A DNA stretch of 64,000 bases from Salvator merianae (lineage: Eukaryota; Chordata; Lepidosauria; Squamata; Teiidae): assembly GCA_003586115.2 (NCBI GenBank), contig QVOM02000034.1, positions 113,524,376 to 113,588,375 on the forward strand. Reading direction: 5' to 3'. Positions 1 through 10,799 of the stretch are shown here, in pieces. Position 1 is the first letter of the stretch; the number at the start of each line of letters is the position of its first letter. The notes beneath the pieces were generated by a model, which had not been told where the DNA came from, ran no database searches, and worked only from the letters and a program-made list of their open reading frames with translations. The translations under genes were made by a program, and so were the position numbers.

Positions 1-174
1 TATCAAAATACATTTGTGCTGTGCTTATCAGCTAAATAAATAAGCATACTGCACGGATATGGGAGTTCAGTTTAATTAAGACAAAAAGAAGAAAAGAAAA
101 GAAAAAAGTGCCTTTATTAATTAGAGGGCTTCTTCAGAGAACCAAGTTTTTAAGACAGATAAGGAGAAGAAAAC

Positions 175-627
175 ATGCAATTAGAAAGAAATGAACAGTG
201 TAGCTTGCAGCCAGATTTACTTCTTAAAAAAATGGATGCTATTCTTCAAGAAATGCAGAGTTCCTTTGAGACTCAGGGGCTGACTTTTGAGAGAATAAGA
301 CAAGACCTTAAAAATGAAATAGGTGCTATTCGCACTGAACTTCATGAAACAAAGGATAAGGCTTCGAAACTGGATGATTTCAAGGCAGAAATTCCTCAGA
401 CAAAATTTATGGCTCAAGAAATACAGACTGTAAGACAAGACGAGTTGTCTGTACCACTGATAACAGCTCAAGGTCATATTTTTTCACTGAAGGAAGCCTT
501 GGAAAAAAAATTTCAGGAGAGGAAGGAACACATGACGGAAACAACCCATATTTGGAGGCAGCAAAGATTCACTGTGAATAAACAATATTTCTGGTGTATA
601 CAAAGAAAGGATTGGAGGAGGAGATGA
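175..627 (+). pseudogene. L1-like ORF1 remnant (coiled-coil open frame)
   Basis: This 150-codon open frame encodes a Lys/Glu/Gln-rich, mostly helical protein with heptad-like spacing over about residues 15-75 and no membrane segment or signal peptide. Such a coiled coil is typical of the N-terminal half of L1 ORF1, a trimeric RNA-binding chaperone of the retrotransposition particle. The RRM-like and C-terminal domains expected of a full ORF1 (usually over 300 residues) are not visible. The assignment rests mainly on the L1 ORF2-like tail that follows within 150 bases on the same strand. It could instead be an unrelated coiled-coil frame. I see no promoter or splice signals. Confidence 0.35.
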
Positions 628-738
628 AATAAGAAAATAACAGCAACTGAAGGAGTCAGAAGGAGTAATTTAAGAAGTGGTGGAGTAGAAGAATGGGCAG
701 AAGCCAAATTATAGAAAGACTGATATGAGAAGAAGATT

Positions 739-1002
739 TTGAGAGTTTGCAGAGATTGGATAAATATAATAAATTACAGAAAAATAAGGCAGTGGATAGA
801 CCTTGGTGAAAACTGGAAACCCTCTATTGAACTTTTGCAAGATCTGGAAAGTGGAATTGGAAAGTGGATTGGTGTTTGCTGGAGGGAAAGAATGAAGAGA
901 AAAGAAGAATGTTGGTGGAAGAAAAGAACTGGGTGGTTGGGGGGTAAGAAATATAGAAGAAATCTGGGAATTAGAAAGTCGGTAGTTAAAAATGTTAGTT
1001 GA
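739..1002 (+). pseudogene. L1 ORF2 C-terminal remnant
   Basis: The frame contains NWKPSIELLQDL, resembling the W-K-P-(L/F)-I-(D/E)-(F/L)-L motif near the C-terminus of vertebrate L1 ORF2 (endonuclease plus reverse transcriptase). Stops and frame changes surround it, so it is dead. The endonuclease and reverse-transcriptase parts that should precede it are missing, so the ORF1-like frame at 175-627 lies almost directly upstream. The element probably ends just before the TA/TAA microsatellite at 1047, which may have grown from its A-rich tail. The orientation and clade are inferences from this short motif and from a better preserved relative at 45590-45995. Confidence 0.5.
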
Positions 1003-1041
1003 TAATCATGAATTATTTAGTGTAATTTTATATTTCCTTAA

Positions 1042-1046
<5 letters not shown>

Positions 1047-1131
<85 letters not shown>

Positions 1132-1140
1132 TAAATAAAA
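1047..1140. repeat. (TA)n-(TAA)n compound microsatellite
   Basis: About 20 TA units run straight into about 15 TAA units and then degenerate into AAAT-type sequence. It sits at the 3' side of the L1-like remnant and probably arose from its tail. Confidence 0.95.
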
Positions 1141-1192
1141 ATAAAAGACAATCCCAAGAGTCTCCATGACCAAATGTGAGGTACAATCGAAC

Positions 1193-1788
1193 TGAGTAGC
1201 TCAAGAAAGCAGCCTGCGATCTGAAGCTCCAGGAGCTCATTTACCTGCTGGGAAGACAGTGACAATCACTGGAGTTTTAGCACTTTCCACCCTAGAACAG
1301 GATAACTATTCTGTTCTAAGGTGGAGTGGACCCTGCAGCATGGACGGCATCCACACTGTGGAGTCCTAAAATGGAATACCAACAGGATACCATCATTTGC
1401 ACTGTGAATCCTGGTGGTCTTGCTCCTAATCCCAACCATGACAGCAATCAGGAAGTTTCTGGTCACTGCCATGGTGATTGGCAGCACCACAGATCATACA
1501 GGTGCACACAGCTGCAATCACACAATTGTGCAGGTGCAACTGTGGTGCACCATGCGACAGTGCATTTATACCCAGTAGCAGATGTGAATGCACTTTATAA
1601 TTTAATGTTCCACATCTAGCCACAACTGGGAACAGCTGGAGTCTGCTCCTAATCACGTGGGCTTCCATGAGGTGTGGATGCAGTTGCCTAGTAAGCGCGC
1701 AGACACTCACTAGGCAACATGTGCAAAAGGCTGAAAGTGACAAAAAGGTGAGCTAAAATTGAGTTGAGCAGCTCAAGGAAGTGGCCTG
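1193..1788. repeat. Unassigned block flanked by diverged direct repeats, with a strong hairpin
   Basis: Bases 1193-1216 and 1765-1788 are about 24-bp direct repeats (core GAG-AGCTCAAG-AAG, then GCCTG) with a few differences. Between them lies a 14-bp inverted repeat with one mismatch at 1287-1300 and 1311-1324 (10-base loop), and a palindrome-rich stretch around 1490-1560. The latter resembles, in inverse orientation, 37810-37880. The open frames across it (for example 1426-1743 minus) have no recognisable content. It looks like a non-autonomous mobile element, but no terminal inverted repeats with a clean short target duplication could be defined. Confidence 0.4.
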
Positions 1789-1799
1789 GAACTTAAAAA

Positions 1800-3280
1800 A
1801 AAAAAAAAGTAATTTTTTTTAAAAAGAATACTAGTGATCTGGACATTATTTTAAGGCAATAAGTGGTTATGAGGTTACAAACAAGATTTGACAGTGTTTC
1901 TTATTTTCTTCTCATCTTTTCCTCCTTAATTTAGTTTCTACATTTTAGATATGTTAAAAAGAAAGCTAACAAGCTTGTGCACATGTGTATGGTGCATCTG
2001 ACTTTTATACAGCAACTACAGATGTGTGCTTGGTTCAAGGAGCTCCTGGTGATCCCTTGAAGCAAGGCAGCTAAACTGAAACAGCTGAGAGGCACCTGGA
2101 TGTGAACCACAGGCACACAATGGCAAAGTCTCTCTCTCATTTTTATTTTTACAGAGGGTCTTAAGGGAGATATCAATCTGAAGAAGAGGGAACTTCCTCC
2201 TTAGAAGGGACACATTCCTTAGAAAATCCCCTTGCATACTTTCTTAAGTGGAGCATGGTTTCTAATAGTAGACTATTTGACCCTTAGGAATATAGATAGC
2301 TGAGTGTATGGTAGGTGTGCTGACCGCAGAGTGACTTGCCTGACGAATACGAAGGTTGCAGATATACACCATCTATATATGTTGAGGAGGAGTTACCTGC
2401 TATGTTGCATTGGGCACCAATGACATTCTGAAATGTAATTAGGATGTCCTACAAGCTAAATTTAGGTTGCTAAGGCAGAAAGCTGAGAGCCAGGACCTTC
2501 AATGTAGCTTTATGTGGAGTGCTATTTGTTCCATGTGCAGGGCCAGGTAAGTAGGCAGAGCTGAAACGTCCCAATGCATGTAAATGTTTCATCAATCAGT
2601 GCAGAGGTGCCTTGTTATCTGAATTTTACCTGGATACACTAATACCTGGATTTAAATCATTTATTGCAGCACATTATTACATGTTGGAGAAATTGTAACC
2701 CCCCCTGTCCATTTGCTATTGCAGTGATTGGGTCTAGGAAGGTGCATAATATACAGTAGAGGCCTGGGACAATCAGGTGCTTTATCTGACAGTACTGGCT
2801 CTCTTTGGTACCTTAATATGAGGATTCTGTGTGATATGGGGAACCTACCCCCTATCCAAAAGTAAGGTAGCTGACACTGTAGACCCCTCCATGAGTAAGG
2901 CTATGGTGTGGGTTAGCCCATATCATACATGCACAGGGAAGAACTTCAGCACATGTATACATGTGCACAATGACATTGTGAATCAATGTGGCCCACAGCC
3001 CTCCCCACAGGCAATCATGGTGGCAAACGTGCTGTTGTAGTTGAATCAAATGAATATAGAAAACTTATCTGCAAATTTGCATGGGGATTATCTGCAGTTT
3101 CTGTGCCATTATTCAAAGTAGTATTATGAACAATGCCCTGGGATGTTCTATCCCAAAGGAAAAATAATAAAAATAATAATTCTGAACCACGAAAATCTAA
3201 GAGGGAAGGAACTGTTGACCTAGGTTTCAAAAATGCAAAATAACCCATAAAATTAAACAACAAATCTGAACAAAGCATTC
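1800..3280. other. No recognisable feature
   Basis: Mostly AT-rich unique-looking sequence. Short open frames (for example 2831-3040 plus and 3015-3278 minus) have no motifs, no splice context and no similarity to a family I know. Confidence 0.5.
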
Positions 3281-3284
3281 TTCA

Positions 3285-3645
3285 AAAATAAATCCAAACT
3301 TTTATTAAACACATAGAAAAAGCACTTAAAACAGAGTATAAACAGAAAAATGTCAAAATACGACAGCTAACAGCTGATTGTCAGTTCAAATAATAGAAAT
3401 ACAAGCACAGAAAAATCTGCATTCAGAGGTATTCTCTCAATAGATGTCCCACTGCTACAGACTAACTGCACATGCACTAACCCTTAACTGCGGTGCATAT
3501 AATTTAATGGAACTTTTCTTATGAATGAAAGGTCATTTAAGGATAATTTTGACAGTTTAAATAGAAAAAGGATACAGAGAGCTAGGGAAAAAAACCAGAA
3601 CACTAAAATCTAACCCTAACCATTAAAGAGAAGCCCTAAATCAAC
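3285..3645 (-). other. Candidate 3' UTR with polyadenylation signal
   Basis: AATAAA lies on the minus strand at the complement of 3301-3306, followed by T/GT-rich sequence where cleavage would occur. It is AT-rich, non-coding and has no repeat I recognise. Its meaning depends wholly on the candidate terminal exon upstream. Confidence 0.22.
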
Positions 3646-3760
3646 TTAAAAGTATGACATGGACAAATGTTCACCTCCAGATGGATCAAAATCAAAGTCT
3701 CTGCCCTTGGATGACTCCATCTTTTGACAAACTTCTTTAAAGTAGAAAAACAGTGTAAAT
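3646..3760 (-). CDS. Candidate 3'-terminal coding exon, unidentified gene
   Basis: On the minus strand a pyrimidine-rich tract is followed by a CAG acceptor (complement of 3761-3763). An open reading then includes the peptide KEVCQKMESSKGRDFDFDP and stops at a TAA (3646-3648). The peptide is polar with an acidic end and looks more protein-like than random translation. About 340 bases further on is AATAAA, and no poly-A tract follows in the DNA, so this is not an obvious processed pseudogene. Earlier exons would lie at higher coordinates, but I found none. The gene is not recognised. It could be a chance open frame. Confidence 0.22.
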
Positions 3761-4761
3761 CTGTGAGACTCAGTAGAAGTACAAACAGTTAATGACAACA
3801 AAGTTTTTTAAAAAAAAAAATAAATCAAGCTTTTAGAGCAGAAAGAAGACTGTAAAGAAAGTTAAACCTCTCCCTCAGCATAGCAAAGCTTAACGCTGGA
3901 ACAAGTGGCAAATTCTGCAGCTATGATCTCAAGATGTTGACAATGGCTTGCATTATGGGGTTTGCTTTTTATGTCCTGGATCATGTTTCTGAAGGAAAAG
4001 TGGATGGAAAACCTTACCTGCATACTGCTTCAGGGCTATATTTATGCTAATCTAAACAAAGGAGGATTCTGACATCACATCTTATTCCTCCCAGGAGCTT
4101 GACAATACATGACCCAATTCAAGTCTATGTGACCCCAATATTGGCTCCCACATGTATGTGTACATACTTAGCACAAACTAAATGTGATATATGATCAAGG
4201 CTATGCATGCTTGTGCAACATTAACAACAATTAAAACCTGTCAAAGCTTTGCTGATGCTGCTTGATAGCAGTTTGATTACTTTTAACAAAGACAAATAAT
4301 GATGTTGTCTTGCAGAGAGGAACTTCAAATCGTAACTCATTACCCAAATCCTGTTTTATAGGATTTGTCCAGCATCCTTGACAGAAGTCTTCCTTTAAAA
4401 TGTGACTATTCAAAGTCACTTCTAATTGCCTATTCCAAAGATCAGCACAATTTCTGGTCATTCTTATTAACTTTTAAGAATAAAGAGAAATACTTAAACT
4501 TTATATATTTATCTTCCAAATTGTTTAGAGAAAGCCAGAACATTTTTAGAGGAAGCCAGAACCTTCTGCTGTAGATGTGATTACCCAAAACTCTGGTTAA
4601 TAACTATCAGGTTTTTCTTTTTCCTTTGTTTGCAAATAAGTCACAGGAAAAAGAAATAAGGAAAATTCCACTCTTCAGTTTGCAGTTTCAAGATAAGAAT
4701 TTGTGGTAATTTCTACAAAATGGAGACAGTCTTGCACAGAAAACACTTCCAGGATTCACTG

Positions 4762-5220
4762 GTCTGTTTCTGTATTTGCAACTTAAAGCCAATGGAGACC
4801 AAACCACATAAAGGCCATTCTCAAAAGTCAGTTCCCTGTTTCTGATAAAAGATACCCTTAATATCTGTACAGAGCTGTACTGGCTCTGAAGCTCACATGA
4901 GTTGTGGTTGGCCTTCAAGGGCTCCAAAGGCTAGGAACAGGGTTGGTGGTGAAAAAAATGGGTCCCCCAGTAGTTTGAAAGAAGGAGGTGCACTTTCCGT
5001 GTGCCTCCGTGATTTGGATCACCCACACTGGTATGCCAGTGGATCTGTTTAATTAGGTTCACCAGTAATTCAGATTAGGGGCCTCCTGATCTGGATTATG
5101 TTCCATCTAATGTAGACAGGACACACCAGTGGTGAGGGTGGCCTTTCTGATCCACACTAACATGTGAACCAATGAGTCCCTGGAGCTGATTATGAGGGTT
5201 ACTGGAAAGTGCAGAAAGGC
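4762..5220. mobile_element. ~460-bp non-autonomous DNA transposon (5-bp-TSD group)
   Basis: The right half (about 4960-5220) matches the right half of the element at 62931-63390 in order: the AATGGGTCCCCC box, a tract ending in GATCTGTTTAAT, GATCCACACTAA, then the terminal AAGTGCAGAAAGGC. The left end is less sure; GTCTGTTTCTGTAT at 4762 gives a length of 459 bp, close to the other copies. No clean 5-bp duplication remains. It is non-coding. Confidence 0.6.
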
Positions 5221-5898
5221 CGATTGTATCTGCAGTGTACATAAATTCTGGAATTGGGATTCTGATATTTTCTTTTTCATTTTTCTTTTGTTTTACCAGT
5301 TTGGCAGGATCTGGGGAGCACATGGCAGTGTGATATCATGTTGGATATCATTATGGTACTCGGTGAGAGCCCTTCTCCCTCCTAGTTTCAAGATAGGCTG
5401 AGAGGAACATCCCAGGAGTGAGACATGAAATGAGATAAGCACTGGTAAGGATGTGGCTGACTCAAGAGGCCTTTTGAACTTTATTAAGACAGACCTCACA
5501 TATCCCTAGTTACTATGTTTGTTTGGTTTTTTTCTCATGACTTTTGACATATGATGTTTGATGTTAATTGATATTGTCCTCCAATGTTTCCTTGTGCTTC
5601 CCCCTCCTCAACCATTATCTAACAATGAAAGAGAAAGGAAATTGTATTTGAAAATCATCACAGTGAACAGAGATTTTTTGTGAGCAGTTCTCTTGGTTGG
5701 GCAGCAGGATCTTCTGTTCAATTTAAGTACTCACCCTGCTTCTAAGCACTGCTTTAAGTGCTATTTCTGCTGTTCTACAAGTTTACTCTGCAGATGCTTG
5801 GTTTTCCTAAAAGTCCCATTTGTAAGCATGGAGAGATGGACAAACCACTGCCTTGCATACTTTTAACAACTGGTTGCTGATTTTTATTTTTAAGTGGA

Positions 5899-5900
5899 TT

Positions 5901-5963
<63 letters not shown>
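5899..5963. repeat. (TTTC)n microsatellite
   Basis: About 16 perfect TTTC units. The apparent poly-Phe/Leu/Ser open frame over it is an artefact of the repeat. Confidence 0.95.
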
Positions 5964-6124
5964 AGGGACCCCTTATCAACATCAAACTATGCAAGCTTTA
6001 GACATTTGTTTGGCTTTATGTCTTCCCACACTTCAATTAAAATTGGGGTGGAGTTGTGAATTAATTCCTCCCACGACACTTTTCCAAGTTCAAGATGCAG
6101 TAGCAGTAGCAGTAGCAATGACAA

Positions 6125-6157
6125 CCCCCCCCCCCAAAAAAAAAAACACACACACCA
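6125..6157. repeat. C-run, A-run and short CA repeat
   Basis: A run of C is directly followed by a run of A and a few CA units. Confidence 0.9.
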
Positions 6158-6179
6158 CCTTCTGAACAAGTTCTAAAAA

Positions 6180-8070
6180 TTCTCAAAACACCCTAATAAT
6201 GAAGGAGAATAAGGGAAGATTCTTCTGCAGGGGAAGAAATATGTGGCACAAGACAGCTGATGCTTTGCAGAATTTGATAGCTAGCACACAAGGGCACCTG
6301 ATATTTGTCACTACAAATAGCTAATATATGGTGATATATCAAAGTAGTTTTAAAATTCTTTTCCTTCAGGGAACAATTATCTTGCAGTGTGCAATGACAT
6401 TACTAGTCAACATTCAAAAGCTACTGAAACATTAGACTGGAACCTACTGGGAGGCAGGGACAGAGATGTCAGTCTCAAGAATCTGAACTTAGAATGTAAA
6501 GTTTCATACTCAAAATATGAACTGGAAACTTGCACAGAGGTTTCCCATTCAAAACATTTTAGTAATAAAAGGAAAAAGAACTGGATTCCAAACGTTTGCT
6601 TCAGCTTTAATACTGTCTTGAATTCCAGGAAACAAGGAGAAACTACAAGGATATATTTAATATGAACAGGAAAAGCTGTTTTAAAATCCCTACCTCTGTT
6701 TTTGAACTGAACTTCCTGTGAACCACTAACCATGTATAACTCTGTCTTTTTCCATCCTGCTGTTAATCAACTAAAAGGAAGTAAATGCTTTGAGCAGTGG
6801 ACATGAGACTTCTGCAGTGTCTGGGTGTTTTTTAGGTTATCTTTTAATTCTTGTTCTGAGTTTGAGAAACTCTACTACAGAGTCTTATAAACCCAGCTGA
6901 AGGATATTTGCTAGACTATCTGCACACTTTGGTGTGTCACAGCTTGCTTCAGAAGTTTTAGCTGTTAAACAATTGCCCAAGCAATAAAATGTAACCCCCA
7001 GTCCTTGAAATTTAGTCTTCTCCCTACAGTATCTCATGCAGAGTATTAGAGTGGCAAGGGAGCCACTTACTGAAAAAGATGTTCAGTTAAGTACCATCGA
7101 GAGAGACCAACATTTCATTGACATTGAAAGCAGAAAACTGAATCACTTCAAATTATGTCATTTATATTCTCCCTTCCCCCAAAAAAGTCCTTAAAATGAG
7201 CAATCTCCAGTTAATCTCCAAAACTCATTTAAGCATTAATTTTTTTGATACAACTTCATTGTCAGATGAAGTACTTGTTAGACCTCAGAGGAGTGTGTAC
7301 TCAGCTTTTGTACAGCAGTCAAGAGAGTTCTCAATTACCTTTCAGAAGCACAAATTTCAAGCAAAATCACAAGGGGAACATAGCAGCACAATACTGTATA
7401 TGCAGATCACAAGAACACAGGGACAATCATTGAATCTGATAGGTAGCAATTTTAGAAATGATACCTTATGCAGTATATTATAAATCTGTGCTTGGCATGA
7501 ACTACAAAGCCAAAAAAAAAGAAAAAAAAGAAAAAGAAAAAGAAATATATTAACTTCTAGAAATGAAATGAATGAGCTGTCCTCATCACTCACACATGGG
7601 CTTTTACATATACAAGAAAATCTTACAAAGAAACAAGAAACACTGGAGCAACAAGTATAAAAGCAGACATATAAAGAGGTGTAATTTCTCCTTTACCCAA
7701 ACAGGCTAAATGCATAAGTGGAAGCAAAAGTGGAGATTCTGGCTTTGTCTCCAGGTGCAATCCAAGATATCCTTGTGGGGTTTCTGGGGCTTCTAGTTTT
7801 CACTTTTGAGGGCTTCATACCCTTCTAAGAGTTCTCATTCTCCTTCCCAGATGTCTGGAATGAAGGATGTGAGAAAGAGGACTGAGGGTAGCAGTTGTGC
7901 CCTACATACCTCTGTGGAGCTTCCATGTGGAGACATCTGCTATTGATGCTGGCAAGCAAATTCTTTCCTGATGGCTGGGCACCATGTTTAATTCTTCACA
8001 TCACTTTGTACAGACACTTCAGGGGACTCATCTTAAAATGTTGATGTTTTCAGAGTGTCACATCGAAGTC
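6180..8070. other. No recognisable feature
   Basis: AT-rich sequence with only short featureless open frames and an A/GAAA-rich tract at about 7510-7545. I see no repeat family or exon I can name. Confidence 0.45.
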
Positions 8071-8077
8071 AGACATG

Positions 8078-8845
8078 TCAAAAGTTGATGGGATGCAAGA
8101 TTTCATAAGTCGACTGCTGTTTTGAAACTAACATTTTGCCATTCAAGTAGGCCACATGTCTTTGCCTACCAGCACTATGGCAATGTTGCAACTTATGGGG
8201 TTTTCTGGACCATGGGTCTCCCTCGTAGATATCTGGGGCCAGGAAAAGCTGCTGAAACAACTTCAAATGCAACCAGCATAATATGACAATATTACATTTT
8301 GTGGTTGAGGACATACCCAAGGTGAGTGTCACTGCATGGCCAAGAAGACCACACGTGCAAATTTTCACCACACTGTTAACCAGAATCACCTGGTCATCCT
8401 GCCCATATTGTAAATAACTCAGTGCCATTCTTGGGCAGCATGCCTCAATCATTCCTGCATGTGTGACAAGGATCCACTTTCTGTTCCACTGAAGTGGTGA
8501 GCTGAGTGAGGGACCCTCCCATGTAATCATTTCCCCAGCCTCATCACACATCCACAGTTCTGCCTCCTCCAGCAAAGTAGATATCAGTAAATACCTTGGG
8601 GTCTCAAAGCAGTGGTGAGCAGCATGGCAAAGAGGTTCTATCCCATCCCCAGGGAGCAGAGATGAACTGGCTCCATCCCATGGCATGCCATACTCCATTC
8701 CAATGACTGCAACACCTAGCCAACGTGTCATAACCCTCTGAAAGCCAAATCCCTGTAGAGATGGGGCATACGGTACTAATGCTCCTACTAACTGCTGAGG
8801 GTACAGGCATATGGATGTTCTTTTCAGCCCTCCCTGAGAAAGCAT
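8078..8845 (-). CDS. Unrecognised 255-codon open frame
   Basis: This is the longest uninterrupted reading frame in the window. It starts at ATG and ends at TGA with no internal stop. The composition is mixed (Cys, Trp, Leu and Gly present), without low-complexity repeats, signal peptide, transmembrane run or a motif I can assign. The length is notable in AT-rich DNA, but the local sequence is somewhat GC-richer, which makes stops rarer. Codon choice does not look clearly biased. It could be part of an undescribed retroelement, a pseudogene, or chance. I could not match it to transposase, reverse transcriptase or a cellular family. Confidence 0.2.
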   Translation of the reverse strand: MLSQGGLKRTSICLYPQQLVGALVPYAPSLQGFGFQRVMTRWLGVAVIGMEYGMPWDGASSSLLPGDGIEPLCHAAHHCFETPRYLLISTLLEEAELWMCDEAGEMITWEGPSLSSPLQWNRKWILVTHAGMIEACCPRMALSYLQYGQDDQVILVNSVVKICTCGLLGHAVTLTLGMSSTTKCNIVILCWLHLKLFQQLFLAPDIYEGDPWSRKPHKLQHCHSAGRQRHVAYLNGKMLVSKQQSTYEILHPINF

Positions 8846-8859
8846 TATGACTTTTTTGG

Positions 8860-10120
8860 GTGGTGGTGGTGCAGTTCTTATTTTATAGCAGTAAATATTT
8901 CATTGCTTGTTCTTGTTTGAGACTGTCATTTTCGTATTGTTTTTCAAGGTATTTTTCCAAGCTCACTTTAATGGTTATTGTTAGGTACAAAATAGTAAAT
9001 TCAGAAAATCTGGTAGTTTAAAGCAGAGGAAGATACACTGCTATATTTTCAGAAGCCATTAGCAATCTAGCTTTCATAATTAGAGAGATGATTTGCCTCA
9101 TGTGTATGTAAATTATAATTATTATTCATATTCATTTCCAGAAACTGTTTACATTTAGTTTACGTTGTAGTGACATAAATCTAGTAGTCTTGATTAAGCT
9201 AAAAGTGTTAAATATACTGTGACCGATGCAGCATACCAACACAATATTATACTCACCTTCTAGGAAGAGTTGTGAAGCTGTTTAATTTAACAAGTTAAAA
9301 TACAGAAAGCAATTTGTGCAGCTATAAACATGTTGATTGTACTTTAGTTTTGTTGTATCAGCAATCTTATGGTGATTAGCTGGAGTTAAGAATATCAAAG
9401 CATGCCAAATATTTGATATTTGGGCAAATCTTTCCAACTAACAACCTTCAGGAACTTTAAAAAATCCAAAAAAAATAAAATAAAAAACAAACAAACAAAA
9501 ACACTGTCATTGTCAATTGAGTCCCCTAAGCATCATTTTCAGCTTTTTCAATCTAATTCTCTAATAATATACTGCCCCTTCTAACTTCCTTTTGTCTTTT
9601 AAGAACATATTCATAAGGCAATTTAGTCTGTATAATAGAACTGACTATCTGAGGTGTAATATTCATTTCAATACCAGTTTGCATTTTAGAGAAAGGCAAA
9701 TGTTTCTGCATATATAGTTGTTGTGATCAAGGTAAATCCAAATGGCTTTGTTGTTAAACAACATGCTATCATCCAAAGCTGATTGTGCAAAACTAAAAAA
9801 ATAAAGAGTTTTCCTTTCTTTGCAGTATGGATTGAGGTATAACAAGCAGATTTCAAGTAAAGAGCTCATGCTACATAGGAAAAAAAAAACCCACTATATA
9901 TTAAATGCACCTTAGTAGCTAATACAGCTAAAACTAATATAATAAATCATACTGTGAAAACAATGTAAGGATCATTAATTCCAGCTTTTCCCTTTGTAGT
10001 CTGTGGGCCAAAGCCAAGATTACATGGATATTCTTCATGAATAAATTCTACACATGAGTGCCTCAGAAACACATAAAACAGTTGCCATGCTTTCAAGTAG
10101 ACACCAAAACTGAAGAATGC
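8860..10120. other. No recognisable feature
   Basis: AT-rich DNA with an A-rich stretch at about 9460-9505; no coding or repeat family identified. Confidence 0.5.
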
Positions 10121-10128
10121 AAATTGAA

Positions 10129-10262
10129 GACTGCATCCAGACATCACTTATTCTGCTATATTTGGATATTCTAGAATAAAGCATGGATATTCCAGAATAT
10201 CCATGCTTTATTATGGTATATCCAAATATAGTGGAATAAATCAGTGATGGCATGATGCAGCC
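10129..10262. mobile_element. Palindromic foldback MITE
   Basis: The whole 134-bp segment is close to a perfect hairpin. The left arm begins ACTGCATCCAGACATCAC, the right arm ends with the complement of GGCTGCATCATGCCATCAC, and the arms meet around 10196 in a palindrome built on GGATATTCCAGAATATCC. Its outer part matches the end of the 51-bp element at 13332-13382. It is non-coding. No clear target duplication is seen. Confidence 0.75.
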
Positions 10263-10702
10263 TCCAAGAGTGGACTGGAAAATCTTTGCTCATCATTCTT
10301 GATGTAGTACATTTCTCTATACTTTGAAATTTCAATTCTTGATTTGTATACTTAAAATGTGTAATATTAACAAACATACAAATAATATAAACAAAGACAT
10401 TCTTGCTATGTCTGCATGATCATGTCAGAACACACTCACCTTTCATTTTTTTCCCCACAGTGATTGCACAGACTGCTATAAAGGCCATGTCAGTGTATTT
10501 CCAGCCCTATCAGGGAAAATTATATTAAGTTGAAAAATACTTTCCTTTTGGTAAACTGTTGCAGCACTAGTATTAGTTCACATTCACTGACACAATTGTG
10601 GAAACCACCATTTTACACACATGCATTTCACTCCATGTCTTTCAATTGGCTTCCCAGGCTTCTCAGCATTCAATCAGAACTCTGTTCATAAGCAGCAAAA
10701 CA

Positions 10703-10794
10703 AGAAGGAGAAGGAGAAGGAGAAGGAGAAGGAGAAGGAGAAGGAGAAGGAGAAGGAGAAGGAGAAGGAGAAGGAGAAGGAGAAGGAGAAGGAG
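10703..10794. repeat. (GGAGAA)n hexanucleotide microsatellite
   Basis: About 15 perfect GGAGAA units. The poly-Arg and poly-Glu-Lys frames reading through it are not genes. Confidence 0.95.
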
Positions 10795-10799
10795 CAGCT

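Noticed and set aside
1426..1743. Overlapping plus and minus frames at 1.3-1.7 kb as a gene
   Set aside because: The sequence is palindrome-rich repeat-like DNA and the translations have no domain.
3605..3625. CTAACCCTAACC as interstitial telomere repeat
   Set aside because: Only about two units, no array.
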